Below are positions 25,848 through 33,821 of a stretch of 64,000 nucleotides of DNA, in pieces. Within the stretch, counting starts at the first letter, position 1, and every line of letters starts with the position of its first letter. Source of the DNA: JAWWPG01 sp033850885 (lineage in GTDB: Bacteria > Actinomycetota > Actinomycetes > Propionibacteriales > Nocardioidaceae); the NCBI GenBank assembly GCA_033850885.1, contig JAWWPG010000006.1:1-64000 (forward strand). Direction: 5' to 3'. The notes below the pieces were generated by a model. That model ran no database searches. It was not told the origin of the DNA and saw nothing but the letters and a program-made list of their open reading frames with translations. The translations under genes were made by a program, and so were the position numbers.

Positions 25848-25911
25848 AAAGCGTCATGTCCCTTGAATGGGCGGAATAGACCATCTGGGTGAACATGAGC
25901 GCTGCCCGCAT
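25801..25911 (-). CDS. Leader peptide upstream of and overlapping the ribosomal-protection gene
   Basis: A 36-codon frame with a strong ribosome binding site AAGGAG eight bases before its ATG at 25911. It encodes a short peptide containing MFTQMVYSAHSRDM and ending in CRRR. It overlaps the first 47 bases of the GTPase gene in another frame, so ribosomes translating it must affect initiation at the GTG at 25847. Antibiotic-responsive resistance genes, including tet(M) and many WhiB7 targets, carry such leaders that sense stalled ribosomes. The initiation signal here is better than that of the main gene. Translation itself is inferred. Confidence 0.55.
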   Translation of the reverse strand: MRAALMFTQMVYSAHSRDMTLCAHTEPGNPGACRRR

Positions 25912-25983
25912 CTCGGTTTCTCCTTGGGACGTTCGGGTGTCGGTAGGGATACCGGCCCGCCGGCGGTGCACGGACACCCCTGG

Positions 25984-26023
25984 ACTACAGCAGCATCCGC
26001 CGAGCGGTCGCAACTGGTTTTCC
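25984..26023 (-). promoter_or_regulatory. WhiB7-like promoter for the leader/GTPase transcript
   Basis: On the minus strand, GGAAAACC (26023-26016) lies just upstream of TTGCGA (26013-26008), and TGTAGT (25989-25984) follows after 18 bases. An A/T tract a few bases before the -35 is the known mark of WhiB7-activated promoters. The predicted transcript starts about 65 bases before the leader ATG. Confidence 0.5.
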
Positions 26024-26106
26024 GGCTCTTACCTGCCGCATTCGCCGCGTGGCAGGCCGTGCCGGCACGGGCGCAGCACACCCACCCACTCACTCACTCA
26101 CTTGCG

Positions 26107-26240
26107 CGTTTGCCTGGCATGCCAGGTAAGCGCACCGTTTGCCAGGCAGGCCTGCCGTGCTAACGATGTACCTGCCTGGCATGCCAGGCAGGTACCAAAA
26201 CGACCCAGCGGTTTTGCCTGGCATGTCAGGCAAGCCGCCC
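26107..26240. repeat. Cluster of palindromic TGCCTGGCATGCCAGGCA-type elements
   Basis: At least three related palindromes centre on CCTGGCATGCCAGG (near 26112, 26172 and 26217), with TTTGCCAGGCAGGCCTGCC between the first two. Two blocks of 18 and 21 bases recur at 51.8 kb separated by the same 12-base distance. The stretch 25912-26319 holds this cluster and the GTPase promoter/leader region but no other gene. The cluster lies between the GTPase upstream region and the 3' end of the phosphotransferase/sulfatase gene. Confidence 0.85.
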
Positions 26241-26319
26241 GGGCCTAGCGGGTCCCGGAACCGCGCCGCCACCGCCCCTGCTCCCTCAGGAGCCGAGAAG
26301 GCCAGGGCTGATATCTGCG

Positions 26320-28710
26320 CTAGGGAGTCTGCTGCGTCTGCGGGCCGTATGCCGTGAGGAAGCGGTCACGGAAGGCGCTCATGGGCCAGACCGGCGCGTT
26401 GGGTCCGGGCCGCAGGCCCTCCTGCCAGCCCCAGCCGGAGATCCGGTGCATCACGGCCGGGTCGTGGGCGATGATCGAGATCGGTACCTCGTGGCTCGCA
26501 TCCTGTCCGCTGACGATCGTCGCTGGCTGGTGGTCGCCGAGGACGACGAGGACGAGGTTCTTGTCTGCGTACGTCTGCACGAAGGAGACCAGAGCGTTCA
26601 GGGTGTACTGGATGGACTGCCCGTAGGCGGCCTGCACCTGACCGGCGTCGCGCCACACAGCTGCGGGCGACTGACCCTGCGAGGGCATATTGTCGAAGAC
26701 CGCGCCGTCACCCACCTTGCTCCAGGGGACCAGGTGGGGAAGGGGTGCCCAGGGCGTGTGGCTGGAGACGAGATCGATCTCCGCCATGACCGGGCGGCGC
26801 TGGGCCTTCGCCAGCTCGAGGCGCTGGAACGCCGACAGGACGTACTGGTCGGGCATCGTGGCGTAACTGAAGCGTGGACCGACGTACCCGACGTTCCCGT
26901 CGTTGTAGGTCTTGTCGTAGTGGTAGAACGCCGTGCCATCCGGCCAGCTCGGGCCGTTCGAGGGTACGTCGCCCACCGTCCGCCAGCCGGCCCGCTTGAA
27001 AGCGTCGCTCAGCGTGAAGCGGTCGCCCGCGGTGAGCTGGTCGTACCGCTGTTGGGTGTCGACCCACAGACCCGACTGCAGCGTCGAGTGGGCCAGCCAG
27101 CTGATACCCCCAAAGGTTGGTGACGTGAGAAAGGCGCTTCGCGACGAGAACCCGGCTGCACGCAGCCGCCTGGTTCCGGCCTCGAGCGTGGCGTCCACCC
27201 GGGGCGAGAACGACGACCCCTGGACAGCAACCTGCCCGTAGCTCTCGACGAAGGCGACGATGACGTCCTTACCGCGCAGGCCGGTCAGAAGGTCCCGGGC
27301 CGGCGTGCCGCGAAAGGCGTCGTCGGCCGCCAACCTGGCGAAGATTTGTCGGTCCTCGAGACCATCCCGTACCGCGACCACCTGGTCGTAGGCGAGGCCG
27401 GCCGCGCTCGTGGAGGCGATGGGCGCTCCGTCGACGAGCTGGGCGCCGGTCACGGCGCACAGCACCCAGACCAGGCCGATGACCGAGACGGCACGGATCG
27501 ACCCTGTTCGGTGGCGAGCCGTCAGCCGTGACAGGCGCATGACCGACAGCGGCATGAAGACGAGGATCCCGAGGAAGAGAACCAGCGCTGCGACCACGAA
27601 GCTGATCGCGTCGGTCCGGCCGATCGAGTCGCTCAGCACCCCGACGGCCGGGCCGAAGTAGCCCCGGTCGGTCACGGGGTTGAAAGGTCGGTCGAGCTCC
27701 TCGAAGAAGCCCATGTCGAGGATCTTCAGGATCGTCAGGAGTCCGAGCCCCAGACCGACGAGTGCGGCGAGCACCTGCCTGACCCGGACCGGCACGGCAA
27801 CGGCGACGGTGACAAGGACGAGTCCCTCGACCGGGATGCGGAGGAACGCGCTCAGCGTTAGGCCACTGATCTCTTCCGGGCCTACGAGCGCGAACCACAC
27901 GAGCCCGCCGGCCAGCGCCGTGACGCCCCAAGCGGCCACTGTCCGCACTCCTGAGCGGATGCCTGGCACCTGCTGCGCGCCTTCGTCACCCGCGGGGCGT
28001 CCTGCGCCGTCAGCGAGTGCGTCGTCCCGATCTCGCCACAGCCACCACACCTCACGGCCGAATGACTCGGCCAGCAGGACCAACGCGGCGAGGAGCAAGA
28101 TATCCGTCAACGAGCGAGGAAGGACGCGGGCCGCCGCGAACGCCAGCACGATGGCCTGGATGGCGGCGACGACCTTGCACCAGTACCGCGGCGGCACGGC
28201 TCCGCGCATCCAGGGCAACCACCAGCCGGCCGCCACGAACACGTAGCGCGCCAGCCCGATGGCGAGCACCCAGGTGCCGGTCGAGGGCGCGACATAGACG
28301 CTGAGGACGAGGATCAGGAACGCGTCGACCTCCGTGTCGAAGCGGGCACCGAACGTCGAGGTTGTCGCCGTTCGCCGGGCGACCCAGCCGTCGACCGCGT
28401 CGAGCACCAAGGCAACCACCGTGAGCGCCATCAGTGCCGTCAGCGATGGCGACCCACCGATCGAGTCCGCCGTCAACGCAGCCACGCCGCCGGCGAGCGT
28501 CGCCCGGACCAGCGTCACCCGATCGGCCTTGCCGAGCACGGGGAGATCCGAGCGAGCAAGTCCGCGAGTCACCGCGGCGTAGGTGACAAGACCGCAGGAG
28601 ACACCGACGACCCACCCGGGGCCGCTCAGACCGACGGTCTCGGCGAGGGTTGCGAGCAGAGCCACCTGAGCCACCAGCCCGCTCAGCGGGCCCGTTCGAA
28701 CCGATGGCAC
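26320..28710 (-). CDS. Fused CDP-alcohol phosphatidyltransferase and LTA-synthase-like sulfatase
   Basis: A 796-residue membrane protein with two catalytic parts. Residues about 60-200 hold a complete CDP-alcohol phosphotransferase motif, DAVDGWVARR then eight residues, GARFDTEVD, inside several membrane helices. More helices follow to about residue 440. The last 330 residues form an extracytoplasmic sulfatase/phosphoethanolamine-transferase-like domain: DVIVAFVESYGQVAV, then LVSSHTPWAPLP and LVVLGDHQPATIVSG with metal-binding Asp/His. The usual nucleophile position would be the Thr/Ser region near FLTSPTFGGISWLAHST. One polypeptide could make a phospholipid headgroup and transfer or hydrolyse a phospho-group outside. 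GTG start behind GGAGG. It is divergent from the PTPS/GT/RibA operon, 97 bases apart, and probably belongs to it. Confidence 0.85.
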   Translation of the reverse strand: MPSVRTGPLSGLVAQVALLATLAETVGLSGPGWVVGVSCGLVTYAAVTRGLARSDLPVLGKADRVTLVRATLAGGVAALTADSIGGSPSLTALMALTVVALVLDAVDGWVARRTATTSTFGARFDTEVDAFLILVLSVYVAPSTGTWVLAIGLARYVFVAAGWWLPWMRGAVPPRYWCKVVAAIQAIVLAFAAARVLPRSLTDILLLAALVLLAESFGREVWWLWRDRDDALADGAGRPAGDEGAQQVPGIRSGVRTVAAWGVTALAGGLVWFALVGPEEISGLTLSAFLRIPVEGLVLVTVAVAVPVRVRQVLAALVGLGLGLLTILKILDMGFFEELDRPFNPVTDRGYFGPAVGVLSDSIGRTDAISFVVAALVLFLGILVFMPLSVMRLSRLTARHRTGSIRAVSVIGLVWVLCAVTGAQLVDGAPIASTSAAGLAYDQVVAVRDGLEDRQIFARLAADDAFRGTPARDLLTGLRGKDVIVAFVESYGQVAVQGSSFSPRVDATLEAGTRRLRAAGFSSRSAFLTSPTFGGISWLAHSTLQSGLWVDTQQRYDQLTAGDRFTLSDAFKRAGWRTVGDVPSNGPSWPDGTAFYHYDKTYNDGNVGYVGPRFSYATMPDQYVLSAFQRLELAKAQRRPVMAEIDLVSSHTPWAPLPHLVPWSKVGDGAVFDNMPSQGQSPAAVWRDAGQVQAAYGQSIQYTLNALVSFVQTYADKNLVLVVLGDHQPATIVSGQDASHEVPISIIAHDPAVMHRISGWGWQEGLRPGPNAPVWPMSAFRDRFLTAYGPQTQQTP

Positions 28711-28807
28711 TCTGCCTCCGTGTCTTTGGGTACAGCGACATCACGATGGGTACAGCGTCTACACGCGACGTGCGACGGTTCAGTTCGATCGTGGTGTCCG
28801 GGGAAGG

Positions 28808-29797
28808 GTGAGGCCGGTGTGCAATGACGCACTGGCATTCTGGCTGCGCGAGCCCGGCGTCGGAGAGATCCGGCCGGCCACACTTCCAGCGCCTGGCCCA
28901 GGCGATGTCACCGTGCGAACCCTTCGTTCCGGGGTGAGCCGCGGCACCGAGACGCTCGTGTTCAGCGGCGGTATTCCCGCCAGCCAGTACACCGTGATGC
29001 GGGCGCCGTTCCAGGAGGGGGACTTTCCGGGGCCGCTGAAGTACGGCTACCTCAACGTGGGTGTCGTCGAGCACGGTCCGGCGGACCTACTGGGTCGCAC
29101 GGTCTTCTGCCTGTACCCGCACCAGACGACATACGTGGTCCCCGCCGGGGCCGTAGCCGTCGTCCCCGAAGACGTCCCGCCGGCCCGGGCGGTGCTCGCG
29201 GGCACCGTGGAGACCGCCGTCAACGCCTTGTGGGACGCTCCACCACTTCTTGGCGACAGCGTCACGGTCGTCGGTGCCGGCATGGTCGGGTGCTGCGTCG
29301 CGCGCCTGCTCACATGGTCACCCGGTGTCCGGGTCACCGTGGTCGACGTCGACGCGACCCGGGCAGACGTCGCCGCCCGGCTCGGCGCCGACTTCGCGCT
29401 GCCTGCCGACGCCGCCGAGGGCCAGGACCTCGTCTTCCACACCAGCGCGACGTCCGCTGGCCTTCAGCGTTCGCTGGAGTTGCTCGCCCCGGAGGGCACA
29501 GTCATCGACCTCAGCTGGTACGGCGACGCCGAGACCCGGTTGTCGCTCGGCGGCGTGTTCCACTCCGGCCGCCTCAGCATCCGGGCCAGCCAGGTCGGGA
29601 TGGTCTCCCCCGCCCGCCGCGGGCGGCGTACCGCGGCCGACAGGCTTGCGCTCGCGCTGGAGCTGCTGCGCGATCCGGCGTTCGACGTGCTGCTCAGCGG
29701 GTCGTCTCGCTTCGACGAGCTGCCCGACGTCATGGCGCGGCTGGCCGCCGGAAGCCTGCCTGCGCTCTGCCACACCATCACGTACGGCGAAGGGTAA
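28808..29797 (+). CDS. MDR-type dehydrogenase (zinc alcohol dehydrogenase-like)
   Basis: A 329-residue medium-chain dehydrogenase. The N-terminal catalytic domain has RSGVSRGTETLVFSG and KYGYLNVGVV, and the Rossmann domain has VTVVGAGMVGCCVARLL (about residues 152-168) with VDVDATR, which favours NAD over NADP. The GVSRGTE pattern recalls the BchC-like branch rather than classical alcohol dehydrogenases, and the usual catalytic zinc cysteine is not evident. It opens the six-gene operon; the next gene starts three bases after its stop. In this setting it would oxidise or reduce a side chain of the pterin- or sugar-derived intermediate. Start GTG 28808. Confidence 0.85.
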   Translation: MRPVCNDALAFWLREPGVGEIRPATLPAPGPGDVTVRTLRSGVSRGTETLVFSGGIPASQYTVMRAPFQEGDFPGPLKYGYLNVGVVEHGPADLLGRTVFCLYPHQTTYVVPAGAVAVVPEDVPPARAVLAGTVETAVNALWDAPPLLGDSVTVVGAGMVGCCVARLLTWSPGVRVTVVDVDATRADVAARLGADFALPADAAEGQDLVFHTSATSAGLQRSLELLAPEGTVIDLSWYGDAETRLSLGGVFHSGRLSIRASQVGMVSPARRGRRTAADRLALALELLRDPAFDVLLSGSSRFDELPDVMARLAAGSLPALCHTITYGEG

Positions 29798-29800
29798 GTC

Positions 29801-30199
29801 GTGTTCAGCGTGACCGTCCGCGACCACATGATGATCGCCCACAGCTTCCGCGGCGATGTCTTCGGGCCCGCGCAGCGGCTGCACGGCGCCACCTACCTCG
29901 TGGACGCGACGTTTCGGCGCGAGGCGCTCGACGCCGACAACATCGTGGTCGACATCGGACGGGCGGCCGAGGAGCTGCACGTCGTCGTCTCCGCGCTGAG
30001 CTACCGCAACCTCGACCACGAGCCCGCCTTTGCCGGCGTGAACACGTCTACCGAGGCGCTAGCCCGGGTGATCGCCGATCGGCTCGCCGAACGGGTTCAG
30101 GGCGGTGCCCTCGGCGACTCCGCCCGGGCGCTGGCCGGGTTGACCGTCACCCTCCACGAGTCGCACGTCGCCTGGGCGAGCTACGAGCGAACGCTGTGA
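29801..30199 (+). CDS. PTPS/QueD-like protein with an altered zinc site
   Basis: A 132-residue protein of the 6-pyruvoyl-tetrahydropterin synthase / 6-carboxy-tetrahydropterin synthase fold. Recognisable pieces are MMIAHSF (first zinc His), RLHGATY (second His), SYRNLDHEPAF, NTSTEALARVIADRL and LHESHVAWASYE. In normal members the second motif is HGH with a catalytic Cys a few residues before it. Here it is HGA and the Cys is absent, so the third zinc ligand and the usual thiol are both missing. The DH and HES catalytic elements remain. It should still bind a pterin-like ring but probably not run the standard PTPS or QueD reaction. I recall a comparable Streptomyces PTPS homologue beside a GTP cyclohydrolase II paralogue. 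Confidence 0.85.
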   Translation: MFSVTVRDHMMIAHSFRGDVFGPAQRLHGATYLVDATFRREALDADNIVVDIGRAAEELHVVVSALSYRNLDHEPAFAGVNTSTEALARVIADRLAERVQGGALGDSARALAGLTVTLHESHVAWASYERTL

Positions 30200-31278
30200 C
30201 CACCGTTCACGTCGTCGTACCGGACGGCATTGACGACCCCGCCCGGCCGAGCGGCGGCAACGCCTATGACCGCCGGATTTCCCTGGGGCTCGCCGCGATC
30301 GGATGGACGGTACGGGAACACGCCATGCGCGGGTCTTGGCCCCGGCCGGATGCCCTGGCCAAGGTCACCCTCACCCGCGCAATCGCGGGCATACCCGACG
30401 GGGGCATCGTGCTGGTCGACGGCCTCATCGCCTCGACGGTCCCCGAGGTGCTGGTTCCCGAGTCCCGACGGCTGCGCCTGGTCGTCCTCGTGCACATGCC
30501 CCTGGGTGAGGGAACGCCGGGGGCCGAACCGCCAGCTGGCGAGGTCTCCCGCGACCGCGCTCGGGAAGGCGCCGTGCTGTCGGCTGCCGTCGCGGTCGTC
30601 TCGACCAGCGCGTGGACACGACGCAGGCTGCTCGACCGGTACCGGCTGCTGCCGGGCCGAGTCCACGTCGCGGAGCCGGGGGTGGACGTCGCCGACGTCG
30701 CGTTCGGAACGGAAGACGGTGCCGAGCTGCTCTGCGTCGCGGCGGTGACGCCGGCCAAGGGCCAGGATGTCTTGCTCGAAGCCCTGTCGGGGTTGACGGA
30801 CCTGTGTTGGCACTGCCTGTGCGTCGGCAGCCTCGCTCGCGACCCGGTGTTCGCCGACCGCCTCCGGCACCAGGCCGAGGAGTACGGCCTCGCCGAGCGA
30901 ATAAGTCTCGCCGGCCCGCGGACGGCCGATGACCTGGGCCGCGCGTATGCCGCCGCAGACGTGCTGGTACTGGCGTCGCGCGCCGAGACCTACGGCATGG
31001 TCGTCACGGAGGCTCTGGCACGAGGAGTGCCGGTGGTCGCGTCGAACGTAGGGGGGGTGCCCGAGGCCCTCGGTCAGCTGGCCGACGGGAGCCGGCCGGG
31101 GGTGCTGGTCCCCCCCGGCGACATTGCGGCCCTCGCGGGCGCGCTACGCGGCTGGCTCGTCGACCGCGACCTGCGCCAGCGACTCCGCTCGGTTGCCCGG
31201 GAGCGCCGGGCGTCGCTGCCCGACTGGTCGACCACCACGGATCGGATCTCGTGGGTCCTGGCCGAGGTGGCATCTTGA
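30196..31278 (+). CDS. GT4-family glycosyltransferase
   Basis: A 360-residue GT-B enzyme. The start is GTG 30196, overlapping the PTPS stop as GTGA. The N-terminal domain opens with VHVVVPDGIDDPARPSGGN. The C-terminal domain carries LLCVAAVTPAKGQDVLLEAL, ISLAGPRTADDLGRAYAAAD, and the donor site ETYGMVVTEALARGVPVVASNVGG (in two blocks), with the E-x7-E pattern of GT4 enzymes. It transfers a sugar from a nucleotide or lipid-phosphate donor to a small molecule or lipid in this cluster. It overlaps the next gene by four bases (TTGA). Confidence 0.88.
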   Translation: MTTVHVVVPDGIDDPARPSGGNAYDRRISLGLAAIGWTVREHAMRGSWPRPDALAKVTLTRAIAGIPDGGIVLVDGLIASTVPEVLVPESRRLRLVVLVHMPLGEGTPGAEPPAGEVSRDRAREGAVLSAAVAVVSTSAWTRRRLLDRYRLLPGRVHVAEPGVDVADVAFGTEDGAELLCVAAVTPAKGQDVLLEALSGLTDLCWHCLCVGSLARDPVFADRLRHQAEEYGLAERISLAGPRTADDLGRAYAAADVLVLASRAETYGMVVTEALARGVPVVASNVGGVPEALGQLADGSRPGVLVPPGDIAALAGALRGWLVDRDLRQRLRSVARERRASLPDWSTTTDRISWVLAEVAS

Positions 31279-32321
31279 CCGCCGAGCCAGCCGGGCTCAG
31301 GGTGCGCAGTGCGAAGCCGGCACCATCGAGGGGCTTGAACCGGACGCTGTGGGCATGGACGCGGGTGCTGGGCGGCGCCGCGATCCTTGCCGTCCTGCTC
31401 TGGCGGCTGGGCACCGGTCCCTTCCTTGACGGCGTCCGCACCATCAGCGGGTGGTCACTGGCGGCCGGCGCGGCCATCGCAGTGGTGACGACGGTGTGCT
31501 GCGCCTGGCGGTGGCGCCTTGTCGCACGCGGTCTTGGCGACGACATGCCGCTACGGGCCGCGGTTGCCGCCTACTATCGGTCGCAGTTCCTCAACACGGT
31601 GCTGCCGGGCGGCGTACTCGGCGACGTGCACCGCGGCGTACGCCAAGGCCTCGACGTCGACGATGTCGGGCGAGGGCTGCGGGCCGTCGCCTGGGAACGC
31701 TCAGCCGGGCAGGTCGTGCAGGCGGTCCTGACGCTGGGCGTGCTGGTTGCGCTCCCGTCACCGGTGCGCTCAGCCGCACCGGTGGTCGCTGCCGGGCTCG
31801 TGGTGGTCGCGCTCGCCGCCGTACTTCTGGGTCACCTCCTGCCTGACAGCGGGCCGTCTCGGTGGGCGCGCAGCGTGCGCACGGTGAGCGCCGACATCCG
31901 GCACGGGCTGCTCGACCGGCGGGCGTGGCCCGGGATCGTTGTCGCGTCCGTCATCGTCGTGGCCGGCCACACGGCGACCTTCCTGATCGCCGCCAGGACC
32001 GCAGGTTCGACCGTGTCGGTCTTCCGGATGCTGCCGCTGGTGCTGCTGGTGCTGCTGGCCACGGCGCTGCCGGCAAGCGTCGGCGGCTGGGGTCCACGTG
32101 AAGGCATGGCCGCGTGGGCTTTCGGGGCTGCCGGGCTGAGCGCGGACCTGGGCGTCGCCACCGCTGTCGTGTACGGCGTGATGGTGCTCGTAGCCAGCCT
32201 GCCCGGCGCCGTCGTACTGCTCACGACGTGGCTCCATGGCCGCAGCCGGCACCGCGACCGGGAGGGTCCACCCGAGGCACGGACGCCGGCGACTGCCGGG
32301 TCAGGTACCGCGCGTGCGTGA
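31275..32321 (+). CDS. Flippase-like membrane protein (LPG synthase TM-domain family)
   Basis: A 348-residue protein with about seven to eight membrane helices, of the UPF0104 / lysylphosphatidylglycerol synthase transmembrane family. Typical motifs are CCAWRWRLVARGLG, AAYYRSQFLNTVLPGGVLGDVHRG (in two blocks), AVAWERSAGQVVQAVL and ALPASVGGWGPREGMAAW. These membrane halves move lipids or glycolipids across the membrane or act as synthase scaffolds. The TTG at 31275 overlaps the glycosyltransferase stop; a GTG at 31302 is the alternative start. In the operon it could flip the glycosylated product outward, where the divergent sulfatase-domain protein acts. Confidence 0.82.
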   Translation: MTAEPAGLRVRSAKPAPSRGLNRTLWAWTRVLGGAAILAVLLWRLGTGPFLDGVRTISGWSLAAGAAIAVVTTVCCAWRWRLVARGLGDDMPLRAAVAAYYRSQFLNTVLPGGVLGDVHRGVRQGLDVDDVGRGLRAVAWERSAGQVVQAVLTLGVLVALPSPVRSAAPVVAAGLVVVALAAVLLGHLLPDSGPSRWARSVRTVSADIRHGLLDRRAWPGIVVASVIVVAGHTATFLIAARTAGSTVSVFRMLPLVLLVLLATALPASVGGWGPREGMAAWAFGAAGLSADLGVATAVVYGVMVLVASLPGAVVLLTTWLHGRSRHRDREGPPEARTPATAGSGTARA

Positions 32322-33006
32322 CCGTCCCTACACCCTGCTGAGCTGCGGGATGTCGATCGACGGCTATCTCGACAGCGTGAGCGAAAAGCGCCTGGCGCTG
32401 TCCAACGAGGCCGACTACGATCGCGTGGATGCCGTGCGCGCCGCCAGCGATGCGATCCTCGTAGGGGCGGCCACCGTGCGGAACGACAACCCGCGGCTGC
32501 TCGTGCGGTCGCAGGCGCGGCGCGACGAGCGGGTCGCCCGCGGGCTCACGCCCTCGCCGACCAAGGTGACGGTGACCGAACGGGTGCAGCTGGATCCGGG
32601 CGCGAGCTTCTTCACGAGCGGCGACGCGGAGAAACTGGTTTACTGTGTAAGCGCAACCGTGGACGACGCCCGGAAACGGCTCGGGGAGGTGGCGACGGTG
32701 GTCGACGGCGGCCACCGAGTGGACATGCGCTGGGTCAGCGAGGACCTGCTGGACCGGGGCGTGCGGCGGCTGATGGTGGAGGGGGGCGGAAGGGTGCACA
32801 CACAGTTCCTGACCGGCGATCTGGCCGACGAGCTGCAGCTCGTCGTCGCACCCTTCTTCGTTGGGGACTCCCGGGCCCGGCGGTTCGTCGGCGACGGAAG
32901 GTTCCCGTGGAACTCGGACAGACGCGCCCCGCTCGCAGAGGTGCGCCAGATCGGTGACGTCGTACTCCTGCGGTATGCGCTCTCGGCGCGGTTCTGCATG
33001 GACTGA
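32314..33006 (+). CDS. RibD-C/DHFR-like reductase
   Basis: A 230-residue stand-alone RibD C-terminal-type reductase. Conserved blocks are LLSCGMSIDGYLDS, DAILVGAATVRNDNPRLLVR and LMVEGGGRVHTQFL, which bind NADPH and the ribosylamino-pyrimidine ring. It lacks the deaminase half of canonical RibD. Such proteins reduce the ribose side chain of the GTP-derived pyrimidine after GTP cyclohydrolase II. Start GTG 32314 overlaps the flippase gene by eight bases; its stop overlaps the ribA-like start by one base. It is unlikely to be the main riboflavin reductase because ribG, ribE and ribH are not here. Confidence 0.87.
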   Translation: MRDRPYTLLSCGMSIDGYLDSVSEKRLALSNEADYDRVDAVRAASDAILVGAATVRNDNPRLLVRSQARRDERVARGLTPSPTKVTVTERVQLDPGASFFTSGDAEKLVYCVSATVDDARKRLGEVATVVDGGHRVDMRWVSEDLLDRGVRRLMVEGGGRVHTQFLTGDLADELQLVVAPFFVGDSRARRFVGDGRFPWNSDRRAPLAEVRQIGDVVLLRYALSARFCMD

Positions 33007-33731
33007 TGGGGAGGGCTCCGATGCTTCGAACTCTGCTTTCCGCGACGATTCGTACGCAGGTGAGCGTGCCGCTGCGGTTCGCCGATGGGTACGCCACAAA
33101 CGCGCGCGTCTTTACCTTCGACGGGCTAGCTGACGGGCGTGAGCATCTAGCCCTCGGACTCGGCGACCGGTCCCAGTTGTTCACGTCCGACGGGCACCGA
33201 GGCGCCGTCCCGCTGGTCCGTCCGCACAGCGAGTGCCTCACCGGTGATGTCTTCGGCAGCCAACGGTGTGACTGCGGACCGCAGATGCGCGAGGCCGTCG
33301 AACGCATCACCGACGCCGGCGGTTTCCTTCTCTACCTGCGCCAGGAGGGGCGTGGCATCGGCCTGTACGCAAAGCTCGACGCCTACGTCCTGCAGGACGA
33401 GGGCTTGGACACCTACGAGGCCAACCTTGCACTCGGCCACGAAGTGGACGAACGCGACTATTTCGTCGCGGCACAGATGATGCACGCTCTCGGGCTTGAC
33501 CGGGTGGCGCTGCTGACGAACAACCCGGACAAGGAGGCTCAACTCTGCCGGCTAGGGGTGACCGTGACCGAGCGCGTGCCCACCGGCGTGCATATGTCCG
33601 CCACGAACGCGCGCTACTTGGCGACGAAGGCGAGACACGGCGCCCACACGCTCGATCTGCCGCCAGCCGGTCCGCACCTGGAGCGGCTCGGCGGCGAAGA
33701 GGGCGGACCGGAGCGCTCGAGCGTGGCTTGA
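33006..33731 (+). CDS. ribA: GTP cyclohydrolase II (RibA type), dedicated paralogue
   Basis: A 241-residue GTP cyclohydrolase II. The zinc site is in HSECLTGDVFGSQRCDCGP (three cysteines) and the catalytic loop in LRQEGRGIGLYAKLDAY, followed by GLDTYEANLALG, LLTNNPDKEAQL and GVTVTERVPTGV. All key residues are present. It opens the GTP imidazole ring, releases formate and pyrophosphate and gives the 2,5-diamino-6-ribosylamino-pyrimidine phosphate. There is no fused DHBP synthase domain and no riboflavin operon here, so it probably feeds the PTPS-like/RibD-C pathway of this cluster. Start ATG 33006 shares a base with the previous stop; ATG 33021 is an alternative. Confidence 0.92.
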   Translation: MGRAPMLRTLLSATIRTQVSVPLRFADGYATNARVFTFDGLADGREHLALGLGDRSQLFTSDGHRGAVPLVRPHSECLTGDVFGSQRCDCGPQMREAVERITDAGGFLLYLRQEGRGIGLYAKLDAYVLQDEGLDTYEANLALGHEVDERDYFVAAQMMHALGLDRVALLTNNPDKEAQLCRLGVTVTERVPTGVHMSATNARYLATKARHGAHTLDLPPAGPHLERLGGEEGGPERSSVA

Positions 33732-33791
33732 GCGCTTGGCCCGAGGATGGCGGGACCCCGACGAACGCATCCGTCGTCCGGTTGTGTAGGG

Positions 33792-33811
33792 GTCGGGCGA
33801 TCCAGCCCGAC
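33792..33811. terminator. Bidirectional hairpin between convergent genes
   Basis: GTCGGGC-GATCCA-GCCCGAC is a perfect 7-bp stem between the ends of the ribA-like gene and the DUF899 gene, which face each other. It is well placed to stop both transcripts; there is no clear T tract. Confidence 0.55.
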
Positions 33812-33821
33812 GTACGCCGAC

